Part shown: in pieces, positions 36,395-44,192 of the stretch
Numbering within the stretch: the first letter of the stretch is position 1
How the letters are laid out: every line of letters starts with the position of its first letter
NCBI GenBank assembly: GCA_023421675.1
Contig: JAEZTC010000006.1
Span: forward strand, 1 to 64,000
Direction: 5' to 3'
Length of the DNA stretch: 64,000 nt
Origin: Bacillota bacterium
GTDB lineage: Bacteria; Bacillota; Clostridia; Acetivibrionales; JANLFN01
The notes under the pieces: generated by a model
Told to the model about the DNA's origin: nothing
Database searches by the model: none
Seen by the model: the letters and a program-made list of their open reading frames with translations, nothing else
Made by a program: the position numbers and the translations under genes

Positions 36395-37006
36395 GTGAAT
36401 ACAAAAGAAGCGATTCTTTTAGTGGCCCTGCGCTTGTTCTCGCGCAGTGGTTATGAAGCTGTATCTGTCAGGGATATTGCGAAACAATTAGGAATCACTC
36501 AAAGTGCTCTGTACAAGCATTATGCCAGCAAACAAGATATTTTTGATAGTATTGTTAAAAGAATGCGTGATAATGATTTTGAGCGTGCCAGGATGTTTAA
36601 AGTACCGGCAGGAAGTTTTTCCGAAATGGCAGAGGCTTATGGAAATACGCCGTTGGAACAAATAAAACGTTTCACTGAAGCACAGTTTCGCTATTGGACG
36701 GAGGACGAGTTTGCTTCCTGCTTTCGGAAAATGTTGACTATTGAGCAGTACCGAAATCAGGAAATGACCGAGCTCTATCAACAGTATCTTTCATCAGGAG
36801 TTATCGAATATCTTGCAGATATCTTTCGAGAAATGTCTGAACAAATGGATTGGAAGTATAATACAAAGCAGCTTGCTCTGGAATATTTTGCGCCAATTTA
36901 TATGCTGATGAATCTTTATGATGGCACTGAAAATAAGGAAGAACCCATTAAACTTGTGAGGGAGCATATTGCTTGCTTTAGCATGAGTTATAAATTGCGA
37001 AAATAA
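36395..37006 (+). CDS. TetR/AcrR-family regulator
   Basis: GTG 36395 is preferred: GGAGG at 36382-36386 is eight bases upstream, and the helix-turn-helix then starts at residue 6 as usual. The 203-residue product has the TetR DNA-binding domain (AILLVALRLFSRSGYEAVSV, RDIAKQLGITQSALYKHYAS) and an all-helical ligand domain. An upstream extended start at 36314 would add a stretch without family resemblance. It probably represses its own promoter via the large palindrome and possibly the RNHCP-RsgA-GNAT genes downstream, which show no separate clear promoter. Confidence 0.9.
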   Translation: MNTKEAILLVALRLFSRSGYEAVSVRDIAKQLGITQSALYKHYASKQDIFDSIVKRMRDNDFERARMFKVPAGSFSEMAEAYGNTPLEQIKRFTEAQFRYWTEDEFASCFRKMLTIEQYRNQEMTELYQQYLSSGVIEYLADIFREMSEQMDWKYNTKQLALEYFAPIYMLMNLYDGTENKEEPIKLVREHIACFSMSYKLRK

Positions 37007-37029
37007 ATTATTGAAAGGAGTAACAGTAA

Positions 37030-37083
37030 ATGAATAATTATATATTGAAGAGTGTGGCAAACTGGGAGGCTTGCAAGAAATAG
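37030..37083 (+). CDS. Seventeen-residue leader ORF upstream of the RNHCP gene
   Basis: ATG 37030 opens MNNYILKSVANWEACKK and a TAG stop, with AAAGGAG (37014-37020) nine bases upstream. Its last codons form the left arm of a stem (37064-37075 with 37088-37100). The next gene starts 52 bases on. The arrangement resembles a translated leader that governs expression of the following genes, though its peptide matches no leader I know. Confidence 0.55.
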   Translation: MNNYILKSVANWEACKK

Positions 37084-37100
37084 TCTCTGCAAGACCTCCC
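37064..37100 (+). promoter_or_regulatory. Leader hairpin before the RNHCP-RsgA-GNAT genes
   Basis: GGGAGGCTTGCA (37064-37075) pairs with TGCAAGACCTCCC (37088-37100, one bulge). The right arm contains CCTCC, complementary to the GGAGG ribosome site (37123-37127) of the next gene, so two exclusive foldings are possible: stem with the leader or masking of that site. Confidence 0.5.
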
Positions 37101-37135
37101 GTGTAGCATCAAAATGCTTTTAGGAGGAGATTACA

Positions 37136-37555
37136 TTGAAATATTTAAATAGAGAAACAAATTATTATAAGAACCATGCATGTTACGAAAGCTTTGTTTG
37201 TAAAAACTGTGGAAGTATGGTCGGGCCAGAAGGTGCTGGGAGTAATCATAGAAATCATTGTCCATATTGTTTAAGCAGCCTTCACGTAGATGATTTGCCA
37301 GGAGATCGTACTGTCGTATGCAGTGGAATAATGGAACCGATTGGTGTTTGGGTAAGGAAAAATGGAGAGTGGGCAATTATTCATAGGTGTAATCGGTGCG
37401 GACACTTGGGCTCTAATCGAATTGCTGCAGATGATAACACTGTGAAACTGATGTCAATAGCATTAAAACCTTTGGCTAGGCCACCATTTCCGCTTGATAA
37501 AATGGAAATTGTGGTGCATAAGAAGCAGACTTCCAGCGGTGAGGGAGAATCTTAA
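37136..37555 (+). CDS. RNHCP-domain zinc-ribbon protein
   Basis: A 139-residue protein with TTG start 37136, eight bases after GGAGG. It carries the RNHCP signature: FVCKNCG (Cys-x2-Cys), SNHRNHCPYCLSSLHVD, PGDR, and HRCNRCGHLGSNRIAADDN. The Cys pairs likely bind zinc. RNHCP proteins are associated with RNA or ribosome genes but their role is unclear. Its stop directly abuts the rsgA start. Confidence 0.9.
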   Translation: MKYLNRETNYYKNHACYESFVCKNCGSMVGPEGAGSNHRNHCPYCLSSLHVDDLPGDRTVVCSGIMEPIGVWVRKNGEWAIIHRCNRCGHLGSNRIAADDNTVKLMSIALKPLARPPFPLDKMEIVVHKKQTSSGEGES

Positions 37556-38617
37556 ATGTGCCAAATTAATATGAAAGAATATGGACTTAATGAGAAATTG
37601 ACTTCAGAAGCAGCTAAGTATCAAGGATTTTATGTAGGAAGAATACTTTCACAATCAAAGGGAATTTATCATGTTGTTTGTGAAAGAGGGGAGTTTTTTG
37701 CTGAAATATCAGGTAAATTACGGTTTGAAATCAGTAAACAGATGGATTATCCGGCAGTAGGTGATTTTATTATACTGGATCGTGACTCTGGCAAAAACGG
37801 AAATGGAATCATTCATCATGTATTACCGAGAAAAAGCGCATTCATTCGGAAGGCGGCTGGAAAGTCAGGGGAAGAACAGGTGGTAGCTGCTAACATAGAC
37901 GCCATATTTATATGTATGTCTGTTAACAATGATTTTAATCTTCGTAGGTTGGAAAGATACCTGGCTTTAGCATGGAAAAGTGGTGCAACGCCTGTGATAG
38001 TACTAACGAAAGTAGATTTGTGTGATGACATATACGTCAAATTACGAGCAGTAGCTTCAGTTGCAGTTGGTGTAGATATACTTGGCATTTCTACCATTGA
38101 GGAAGATGGTTATGAAGACATCTTGCCATATTTTTCACATGGAAGGACAGTGGCACTGCTGGGTTCTTCGGGTGTGGGAAAATCAACACTCATTAATAGG
38201 CTGACTGGTCAGAAGATTCTTGACACGCAGGAAATCAGGGATGATGACAAGGGAAGGCATACAACAACAAGGAGAGAACTCATTCTGTTGTCTGGTGGTG
38301 GCATGATAATAGATACTCCCGGTATGCGAGAACTCGGTATGTGGGATGTTGAAGAGGGTTTGGATAAGACGTTTAGTGATGTGGAAAGCAACTTTGGAAA
38401 ATGTCGCTTTCATGATTGTACACACACTACAGAACCTGGTTGTGCGGTTTATGCAGCTATTGAAAAAGGCGAGTTGTCGGAGAAACGTTGGCAGTCATAT
38501 CTAAAGCTGAAAACAGAAGATTCTTACACGGAGAATAAAACAGATTATATGGAGCAGAAAAATATAAGATTTAAGAACATTGCAAAGATTAACAAAACTA
38601 ATAAAAAGAAATTGTGA
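37556..38617 (+). CDS. rsgA: Ribosome small-subunit-dependent GTPase RsgA
   Basis: A 353-residue circularly permuted GTPase. N-terminal OB fold (residues 25-95), then the GTPase motifs in the permuted order G4 (VLTKVDLC, about 140), G1 (GSSGVGKSTLIN, about 204), G3 (DTPGMREL, about 250), and the zinc motif C-x4-C-x-H-x5-C in CRFHDCTHTTEPGC (about 282-295). RsgA checks the decoding centre of assembling 30S subunits and then leaves with GTP hydrolysis. GAGGGAG lies before ATG 37556. Being embedded in an accessory cluster with RNHCP and GNAT proteins, it may be an extra copy rather than the housekeeping enzyme. Confidence 0.93.
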   Translation: MCQINMKEYGLNEKLTSEAAKYQGFYVGRILSQSKGIYHVVCERGEFFAEISGKLRFEISKQMDYPAVGDFIILDRDSGKNGNGIIHHVLPRKSAFIRKAAGKSGEEQVVAANIDAIFICMSVNNDFNLRRLERYLALAWKSGATPVIVLTKVDLCDDIYVKLRAVASVAVGVDILGISTIEEDGYEDILPYFSHGRTVALLGSSGVGKSTLINRLTGQKILDTQEIRDDDKGRHTTTRRELILLSGGGMIIDTPGMRELGMWDVEEGLDKTFSDVESNFGKCRFHDCTHTTEPGCAVYAAIEKGELSEKRWQSYLKLKTEDSYTENKTDYMEQKNIRFKNIAKINKTNKKKL

Positions 38618-38627
38618 GGAAAGCAAG

Positions 38628-39242
38628 ATGATGATAAGAATAGAAAAGGAAAAAGACTATTTCAAAGTGGAAAATATGACCAGAGAAGCGTTCTGGAATT
38701 TATATCGTCCCGGGTGCTTTGAACACTTAGTTGTACATAATCTTAGAAATGATGCCTGTTTCGTGCCTGAGTTAGATTATGTTCTGGAGGAAGACGGTAA
38801 AATCATTGCTAATATTGTATATGCAAAAGGCACGTTGACATTGGACAGCGGAGGAAAAACGGAGATTTTGTTGTTTGGACCGGTCAGCGTTCTTCCTGAA
38901 TACCAGGGCAAAGGTTACGGTATGAAAATTATAAACTTTACGTTAGAGAGAGCAAAACAGATGGGATACCCTGCAGTTGTTATTACAGGCAACCCTGCAT
39001 ATTACAACAGATTAGGTTTTGAAAGCGCATCAAAGTATGAGATCTATTATGATGGAATGGATAGATCTGAGGAAGCAGCCTTTTTTATGATCAAAGTTTT
39101 AGATAACCATGGCATGAAAGCATTGAAAGGTACTTATTCTGATCCGAAATGCTATTTTGTAAATGGGGAAGAACTTGAAGCCTTTGATAAGGCATTTCCG
39201 CCTAAAGTAAAGGAAGTCAGGCCAGGGCAGCTATCGCTTTAG
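38628..39242 (+). CDS. GNAT-family N-acetyltransferase
   Basis: ATG 38628 follows GAGGA by seven bases; the upstream in-frame start at 38580 lies inside rsgA and is unlikely. The 204-residue product has the acetyl-CoA-binding region FGPVSVLPEYQGKGYGMKII (Q-x2-G-x-G/A as QGKGYG) and NPAYYNRLGFESASKYEIYY near the second half, typical of predicted acetyltransferases of the COG3153 type. It follows rsgA by ten bases as third gene of this unit. Substrate unknown. Confidence 0.9.
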   Translation: MMIRIEKEKDYFKVENMTREAFWNLYRPGCFEHLVVHNLRNDACFVPELDYVLEEDGKIIANIVYAKGTLTLDSGGKTEILLFGPVSVLPEYQGKGYGMKIINFTLERAKQMGYPAVVITGNPAYYNRLGFESASKYEIYYDGMDRSEEAAFFMIKVLDNHGMKALKGTYSDPKCYFVNGEELEAFDKAFPPKVKEVRPGQLSL

Positions 39243-39321
39243 GATTTATAAAATTGCAGGAGAAATACAGAAACATACATGTAATTGACAACTGATTTAC
39301 TCAGCGATTAATTACTTTATT

Positions 39322-39477
39322 TCATAGTTTTGGGATAGGCATATAAAATTCATTTGTTTTGCTTAACTCAATCAGGCTGTTTATATTATCTACAGGGTTG
39401 ATTAGCAAACCGGCAAACATATCCAACATTTCTATCTGAGCTTTATCCAGCTTTGTATCCCTGGTTGTTAATTTTTA
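39322..39477 (-). pseudogene. Unidentified decayed coding fragment
   Basis: On the minus strand a frame of about 50 codons reads TRDTKLDKAQIEMLDMFAGL then LINPVDNINSLIELSKTNEF and ends at TGA. It has no start codon with a ribosome site and a stop precedes it. Amino-acid composition looks coding, but I do not recognise a family. The rest of 39243-39588 shows nothing else. Confidence 0.4.
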
Positions 39478-39588
39478 TATGTGTATCATAGAGCAGCTCA
39501 TTTCCGGTTATACATAGCAAATCACAACATATGTTGTTTAAAAATTCGGGGACAGTTCTAGAAACTCACAAAATACTATCTAAAATGA

Positions 39589-40060
39589 GCACCTGACAGA
39601 GATATTACCAGAGCTGAGTTTTCTGCGATTATAGTCAGAGCATTGGGATTGATGCATCCTGGAACAGGAAAGACTTCTTTCAGCGATGTATCGAAAAATG
39701 ACTGGTATTACGATGCAGTATCAATAGCTTATGAGTATGGTATTATATCCGGTTATGGAAACAGTAAATTCGGACCAATGATAAAATTACCCATGAACAA
39801 GCCATGGCAATGGTTGCACAAGCTATAAAGATAACAAAGCTGAAGGCAGAATTCAAAAACGGCGAAGCAGAACAGCTAATCGCATCTTATGGTGATTTTA
39901 AAAATGCTTCCTCATGGTCTAAGAATTCTATAGCTTTATGTATCAAGACGGGTGTTGTGCCAGACGGGAGCGGAAAGCTTGCAGCTCCAAAGAGCTTTAT
40001 AACTCGTGCGGAGGTAGCAGTTATTGTTCAGAAATTATTGCAAAAATCCAATTTGATTTA
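39589..40060 (+). pseudogene. Duplicated 3' fragment of the giant SLH gene
   Basis: The sequence from GCACCTGACAGAGAT matches 34827-35300 closely. It lacks a start, signal peptide and upstream domains, and a one-base deletion (near 39780) shifts the frame in the second SLH repeat. It ends in the same AIVQKLLQKSNLI-like tail. It cannot encode an exported protein. Confidence 0.9.
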
Positions 40061-40094
40061 GCCTAAACCAAAAAAATAATGAAGTTTTATACAT

Positions 40095-40116
40095 AGCAGC
40101 CTAAAAGGCTGCTTTT
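40095..40116 (+). terminator. Terminator after the SLH fragment
   Basis: AGCAGCCT pairs with AGGCTGCT across AAA, followed by TTT. It is duplicated from 35342-35364 with a better stem. Confidence 0.82.
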
Positions 40117-40363
40117 GTATATTATGCAGTTTGTTAGTGCTTGTTGGTGAAAGTTAGACTGATTTTGATGGGCACCATGAACAAGTAAATAATAAGTAAA
40201 CAGGAGATTTTAAATATTTGATATGGGATTGGGTATTTTTCTGATTTATGGCTCTTTGGATTAATGTTTTTTACGGTTTTATACCATCTTTTAATGCCCT
40301 GATTGTTTAGAAAACTATATTCATATATTATTTTTATATAACTATAAAAAAGTGAGGTATACT

Positions 40364-40963
40364 ATGAATCAAACGAATCAAATTAAGGAATGGGCCAATC
40401 CTACTCCGGCAGGCTTGGTTGCCCTGGCAGTAGCGTGTTTTGGTTTCTTTGCTTTACTTACAGGGAATGTAACTTCTGCAGCAATGCCTTTACTTGGTTT
40501 TTGGCTTCTTGGAGGATTTGTTATACAAATCGTAGTTGGAGTAATTGACATTAAAGGTGGTAATTCTACCGGGGGAAATACATTCTTATTCTTCTCTGCA
40601 TTTTTCATGTTGGTAAGCGGAAGCGAAATGATCTTTAAATTTCTCATGGCAAATAATAAAGTAATTTTGGATGCACATATTGATGGATGGGCATGGTTAT
40701 GTCTTACTTTTGTTATGTACTTATGGACGCCGGCGTTTTTTAAGGCTAACTTCTTCCTGACTTTAATAGTTCTTGCATTGGATGTGGCACTTCCATTTCT
40801 TTCATTAATAGATTTGGGTGTGTTATCAAAATCTTTTTCAAAAATTCCTGCATGGTCTTTATTGATAGCAGGTATAATGGGTATTTATCTGGCCAGTGCA
40901 ATGATAGTTAACAGTGCTTTCGGAAAAAAGATTTATCCAATGCCTGATCCAATAATAAAATAA
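40364..40963 (+). CDS. Acetate uptake transporter (GPR1/FUN34/YaaH, SatP-like)
   Basis: A 199-residue membrane protein with six hydrophobic segments. The N-terminal motif NPTPAGLVALAVACFGFF is the NPxPxGL signature of the AceTr family of acetate/succinate:proton symporters. GTGAGG at 40352-40357 favours ATG 40364 over the GTG that is part of it. A truncated copy with the same leader exists at 22367-22670. It stands alone between a duplicated fragment and its terminator. It probably moves acetate across the membrane, useful in a fermentative anaerobe. Confidence 0.9.
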   Translation: MNQTNQIKEWANPTPAGLVALAVACFGFFALLTGNVTSAAMPLLGFWLLGGFVIQIVVGVIDIKGGNSTGGNTFLFFSAFFMLVSGSEMIFKFLMANNKVILDAHIDGWAWLCLTFVMYLWTPAFFKANFFLTLIVLALDVALPFLSLIDLGVLSKSFSKIPAWSLLIAGIMGIYLASAMIVNSAFGKKIYPMPDPIIK

Positions 40964-40970
40964 AGCATAA

Positions 40971-41007
40971 ATCATGACCGCTGGCTCTGAGCAGGCGGTC
41001 ATGATTC
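40971..41007 (+). terminator. Probable terminator after the acetate transporter
   Basis: ATCATGACCGC pairs with GCGGTCATGAT; the following T-rich tract is interrupted by C. Confidence 0.7.
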
Positions 41008-41040
41008 TTCTCTTCTGAAACAATTATTTAATGTAGTAAT

Positions 41041-41253
41041 TCAAATAGAATAGTTTTTGTCATCTGGACCCACGGGTGCTTTAAAATCAAAATCTTTATT
41101 TTGGGCATATGGAAACGCAAAATTTTTATATTTTTCCACAGGATTACTGTCTTTGCGTATATTATCAAGAAATTCATCAGGAAGATTTAATATTAATTTC
41201 ACTACTTCACGGGGTGTCATTGCAAGCCATTGAGCAAGTGATACAAACTTATT
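41041..41253 (-). pseudogene. C-terminal relic of an oxalate-decarboxylase-like cupin protein
   Basis: On the minus strand 70 codons read FVSLAQWLAMTPREVVKLIL, then NLPDEFLDNIRKDSNPVEKY and KNFAFPYAQNKDFDF before TGA at 41041. SLAQWLAMTPREV with NLPDEFL resembles the tail helix of bicupin oxalate decarboxylases. No start and no cupin barrel remain; a stop lies just upstream. The overlapping plus-strand frame at 41109 is its shadow. Confidence 0.6.
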
Positions 41254-41266
41254 TTAACCAAATCAT

Positions 41267-41971
41267 TCATTTGTTTTCAAATACATCTCTAACCCACTTA
41301 TTCAGGAACTTGAACTGTTCCGATGTATGAAACCAGTGTTCACCTCTTTCCATGACAGTCAGGCGGCATCCAAAACGTTTTGTAAAGTCCTTAACAACTT
41401 CAGGTTCGGTAAGGTGGTCTTTGTCTGCATACAGAATTTCAGTCGGGAAACTCCATTTGGTAATAGGATGTTCTTTTACATAAGATAAATACTCCCACGA
41501 AAGCGTCTGTCCAAAGGATGTGGGGATAATTTGTTCTTTTTCGAGTTGATCTTCCGTTACATTTGCCCAAACCATCATATTCTGAATAAGCCTGTGCATA
41601 TCAAGAATCGGTGAAACAAATAGGCATCTTTCAAGCTTTTCATTTGCAAAGCTTAACATACTGAACCATGCTCCAATACTATTGGCCATTAATCCAATAG
41701 TATCCCAATGTGATTGGGTATATTCCATAACCACTGACAATTGGGGTACAGCATGCCATGGGTCAAATGTATTCTTTTCTTGTGTACGTTCACCATGCTC
41801 TGGCAAATCAATACTCAAAACCTGCCAGCCATGAGGACCGGCAATTTCAGCAAAATGTTCAGCCTCTTCTTTACACCCTCCCTGTCCGTGAATAAATAAA
41901 TATAACTTCTTGGATGGCTCTCCCCAAAGAATTGACGGGGTCCCCTGAATTTTAGAATATTCTTTTCTCAT
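41267..41971 (-). CDS. Alpha/beta hydrolase
   Basis: A 234-residue hydrolase-fold protein. The oxyanion segment HGQGGCKEEAEHF, the nucleophile elbow MANSIGAW (Ser about residue 103; Ala replaces the first Gly), the acid in YADKDHLTEPE and the catalytic His in GEHWFHTSEQ are all visible. It is divergent from a TetR regulator gene with a shared 165-base control region, so that regulator probably controls it. Substrate unknown; esterase or peptidase-like activity is inferred. Confidence 0.88.
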   Translation of the reverse strand: MRKEYSKIQGTPSILWGEPSKKLYLFIHGQGGCKEEAEHFAEIAGPHGWQVLSIDLPEHGERTQEKNTFDPWHAVPQLSVVMEYTQSHWDTIGLMANSIGAWFSMLSFANEKLERCLFVSPILDMHRLIQNMMVWANVTEDQLEKEQIIPTSFGQTLSWEYLSYVKEHPITKWSFPTEILYADKDHLTEPEVVKDFTKRFGCRLTVMERGEHWFHTSEQFKFLNKWVRDVFENK

Positions 41972-42012
41972 AAATATATACTCCTTAATAGGCTAATCAA
42001 AGTAATAATAAA

Positions 42013-42096
42013 ACTAACGTTATTAGTATTGTATTAGTATCAAGCATGTTTGTCAATAACGGCAATATTGACGAAGCTAATCGAATTAGCTAAACT
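42013..42096. promoter_or_regulatory. Divergent promoters with two related operators
   Basis: Leftward: TTGACA (42051-42056), 17 bases, TACAAT (42028-42033). Rightward: TTGACG (42068-42073), 17 bases, TAAACT (42091-42096). The palindrome AGCTAAT-CGA-ATTAGCT (42075-42091) fills the rightward spacer; ACTAA-N5-TTAGT (42013-42027) lies just downstream of the leftward -10. Both share the half-site CTAA/TTAG, as expected for one TetR dimer repressing both genes. Confidence 0.78.
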
Positions 42097-42135
42097 AAAA
42101 ATGTAATGATTAAAAATCAATGGGAAGGAACAATC

Positions 42136-42693
42136 ATGCGTGTTACAAAAGAAGCAGTTATACAGGCTGCATCAGATATTGCCGATGCAGATGGACTTAA
42201 CAATGTTTCCTTGAAAGTTGTTGCCGAAAAGCTTAATATCCGCACTCCGTCTTTATATAACCATATAGCTGGTTTGGATGATTTACTGCGAGAAGTTGCT
42301 CATAAAGGAATGAAAACAATGAATGAGCAAATGACACATTCGGCTATTGGTAATTCCGGGGATACAGCGATAAAGTCTATTAGCGTTGTTTATTTCAACT
42401 ATGTAATAACTCATCCCGGAATATATGAAACTATCCAATGGGCATATTGGCATGGCAATAGTGAAACAGCAGATATATTTGATAACTACAAGGTACTGAT
42501 AAAGAAGCTTATTTTATCCTGTAGCTTCAAAACGCAAAATACAGATGAAATAATAAGTCTGTTAATGAGTATCCTTCATGGGTATTCATCAATGGAACTT
42601 GGAAAAGCGCGTATAAATCCGAAAGTAGCAATTAAAGGACTTACCAATTCAATAGATATTTTGCTATTAGGTTTGCACGCAAAATATGATTGA
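42136..42693 (+). CDS. TetR/AcrR-family regulator
   Basis: ATG 42136, preceded by GGAAGGA, starts the TetR helix-turn-helix at the usual place (VTKEAVIQAASDIADADGLN, VVAEKLNIRTPSLYNHIAGL). The 185-residue product has a WHG/TetR_C_33-like ligand domain (YFNYVITHPGIYETIQWAYW). An ATG at 42106 would add ten residues without support. It is divergent from the hydrolase gene and flanked by operators in its own promoter. Confidence 0.92.
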   Translation: MRVTKEAVIQAASDIADADGLNNVSLKVVAEKLNIRTPSLYNHIAGLDDLLREVAHKGMKTMNEQMTHSAIGNSGDTAIKSISVVYFNYVITHPGIYETIQWAYWHGNSETADIFDNYKVLIKKLILSCSFKTQNTDEIISLLMSILHGYSSMELGKARINPKVAIKGLTNSIDILLLGLHAKYD

Positions 42694-42776
42694 TTTTTTA
42701 TAAAAGCCCTCATTTCCAGATAAGAAAAAAATACTGAAAAAGATTCAAACTTATTTATTTATATTGTTCAGGGAGA

Positions 42777-42808
42777 GGCCTGCTTTACTCTCAAAGCGGG
42801 GGTTTTAT
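42777..42808 (+). terminator. Probable terminator after the TetR gene
   Basis: CCTGCTTT (42779-42786) pairs with AAAGCGGG (42793-42800; one G-U) and is followed by GGTTTTAT. Confidence 0.65.
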
Positions 42809-42817
42809 CTATAAAAA

Positions 42818-42862
42818 GCATAGCTGTAAGCTACCTACTTCGCTCTCAAGCCGGTACTATGC
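42818..42862. other. Possible structured RNA element
   Basis: GCATAG (42818-42823) pairs with CTATGC (42857-42862), and TACC (42832-42835) with GGTA (42853-42856), leaving an eight-base 5' bulge and a 17-base loop. It lies in the 300-base gap before the flavoenzyme gene. It matches no riboswitch I know. Confidence 0.3.
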
Positions 42863-42997
42863 ATAAGTAACAAAAATGTGCCTACTTGTACTTTTGTGCT
42901 CAGTTTCTTATACTAAGTTAATAGAAATGAAATAAAAATATTAAGAAAGGAATATATTGATGTATTTGATTTAATTAATGCATCATACAAGATATAT

Positions 42998-43987
42998 ATG
43001 ACTTGTATAACTAAGCCATATCAATCCGGGAAGATACATTTTCATAATCGGTTGATTCTGCCTCCAATTGTAACAAATAAGGCTGGTGCAGATGGAAAAG
43101 TTTCAGAAGACCTTCTGGAGTATTATAGAAATTTAACGCTGGGAGGATATTTTTCGGCAACGATAATAGAAAATGCATTTATATTTGCAAATGGTAAATT
43201 TGATAGAAGGCAGCTTTCTATAGAAAGTGACGATATGATAGAAGGATTGGCAAAGCTTGCTAAAACGATACAAGGAAATGGTACAAAAAGCATCCTACAG
43301 ATTAATCATGCCGGTATTCGAGCAGATAAAGCGGCAATAAACGCCCTTCCTCTGGGACCATCTGATATATTTGATCCCAATGGTCAAAAGCATGCCCGGG
43401 CAATTGACAGGCAGGAAATCGCCTGTATAGTTGGCTATTATCGATCAGCCGCCCTTCGGGCACAAATGGCTGGTTTTGATGGCGTTGAAATCCATTCTGC
43501 CCATGGTTTCCTTTTAAATCAATTTTTCTCTCCATTAGTTAATAAAAGAACAGATGAGTACGGTGGTGCCGTACATAATCGAATTCGTATTCATATTGAA
43601 GTGATAAAGGCGATTCGGGAGGCAGTTAACGATGATTTTATCATTTCACTTCGCCTTGGTGCTTGTGATTATATGGAAGGAGGAACCACTATCAAGGATT
43701 CTGAAGCTGCGGCATTGGAGCTTGAAAAGGCAGGAGTTGATTTATTAAGCATATCAGGAGGTTTGTCCGGTTTTACAGTTCCAGGTGATAATTCCCAGGG
43801 TTACTTTTCGTCGCTCTCCAATGCAATAAAAAAAGTAGTATCAATACCTGTACTTCTTACTGGTGGTATAACTGAGCCTTCGGCGGCAAATCGCTTAATA
43901 ATGGAACAAAAAGCTGATTTTGTTGGAATTGGGCGGGCAATGCTAAAGAATATGCACTGGGCAAAACATGCCATAGAAGGGCTATGA
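42998..43987 (+). CDS. OYE-family NADH:flavin oxidoreductase (single domain)
   Basis: A 329-residue FMN TIM barrel resembling YqjM/NamA-type OYEs: GKIHFHNRLILPPI at the start, NHAGIRADK, the core GFDGVEIHSAHGFLLNQFFS, PLVNKRTDEYGGAVHNR, and VGIGRAMLKNMHWA at the end. It lacks the Fe-S cluster and NAD domains found in dienoyl-CoA reductases and lacks the Cys tail of the enzyme at 8083. It likely reduces activated C=C bonds with NAD(P)H. The start has no good ribosome site; GAAAGG upstream serves a 4-codon ORF at 42961, so translational coupling or a damaged start region is possible. Confidence 0.85.
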   Translation: MTCITKPYQSGKIHFHNRLILPPIVTNKAGADGKVSEDLLEYYRNLTLGGYFSATIIENAFIFANGKFDRRQLSIESDDMIEGLAKLAKTIQGNGTKSILQINHAGIRADKAAINALPLGPSDIFDPNGQKHARAIDRQEIACIVGYYRSAALRAQMAGFDGVEIHSAHGFLLNQFFSPLVNKRTDEYGGAVHNRIRIHIEVIKAIREAVNDDFIISLRLGACDYMEGGTTIKDSEAAALELEKAGVDLLSISGGLSGFTVPGDNSQGYFSSLSNAIKKVVSIPVLLTGGITEPSAANRLIMEQKADFVGIGRAMLKNMHWAKHAIEGL

Positions 43988-44192
43988 AAAACATAGGGGA
44001 TGACTCTTGTGCCGTCTAAATGCAATGCATTGTTAACTTTTAAGAATTGTGCTTACCCCCTTGTCATCCTATTACTTCATTATAAAGCCTATTTGAATGT
44101 AAAAATACATTATTATTTTTATATTGCACATATTATACACATATTTCCAATAATGACTAATATGATAGAATGAAATGGAGGTAACCAATAAA

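Larger units (their letters stand above)
39589..40229 (+). repeat. SLH 3'-end block, duplicate copy
   Basis: Second copy of the block at 34827-35475, including terminator and leader up to AAATATTTGAT. After it comes the acetate-transporter leader rather than DUF2200. Confidence 0.85.

Noticed and set aside
41109..41330. Plus-strand frame of 73 codons
   Set aside because: It is antisense to a clear cupin-like coding remnant and overlaps the 3' end of the hydrolase gene; no ribosome site.
42777..42862. A c-di-GMP or other known riboswitch
   Set aside because: I could not match the conserved sequence of any riboswitch class; only a terminator and a bulged hairpin are supportable.
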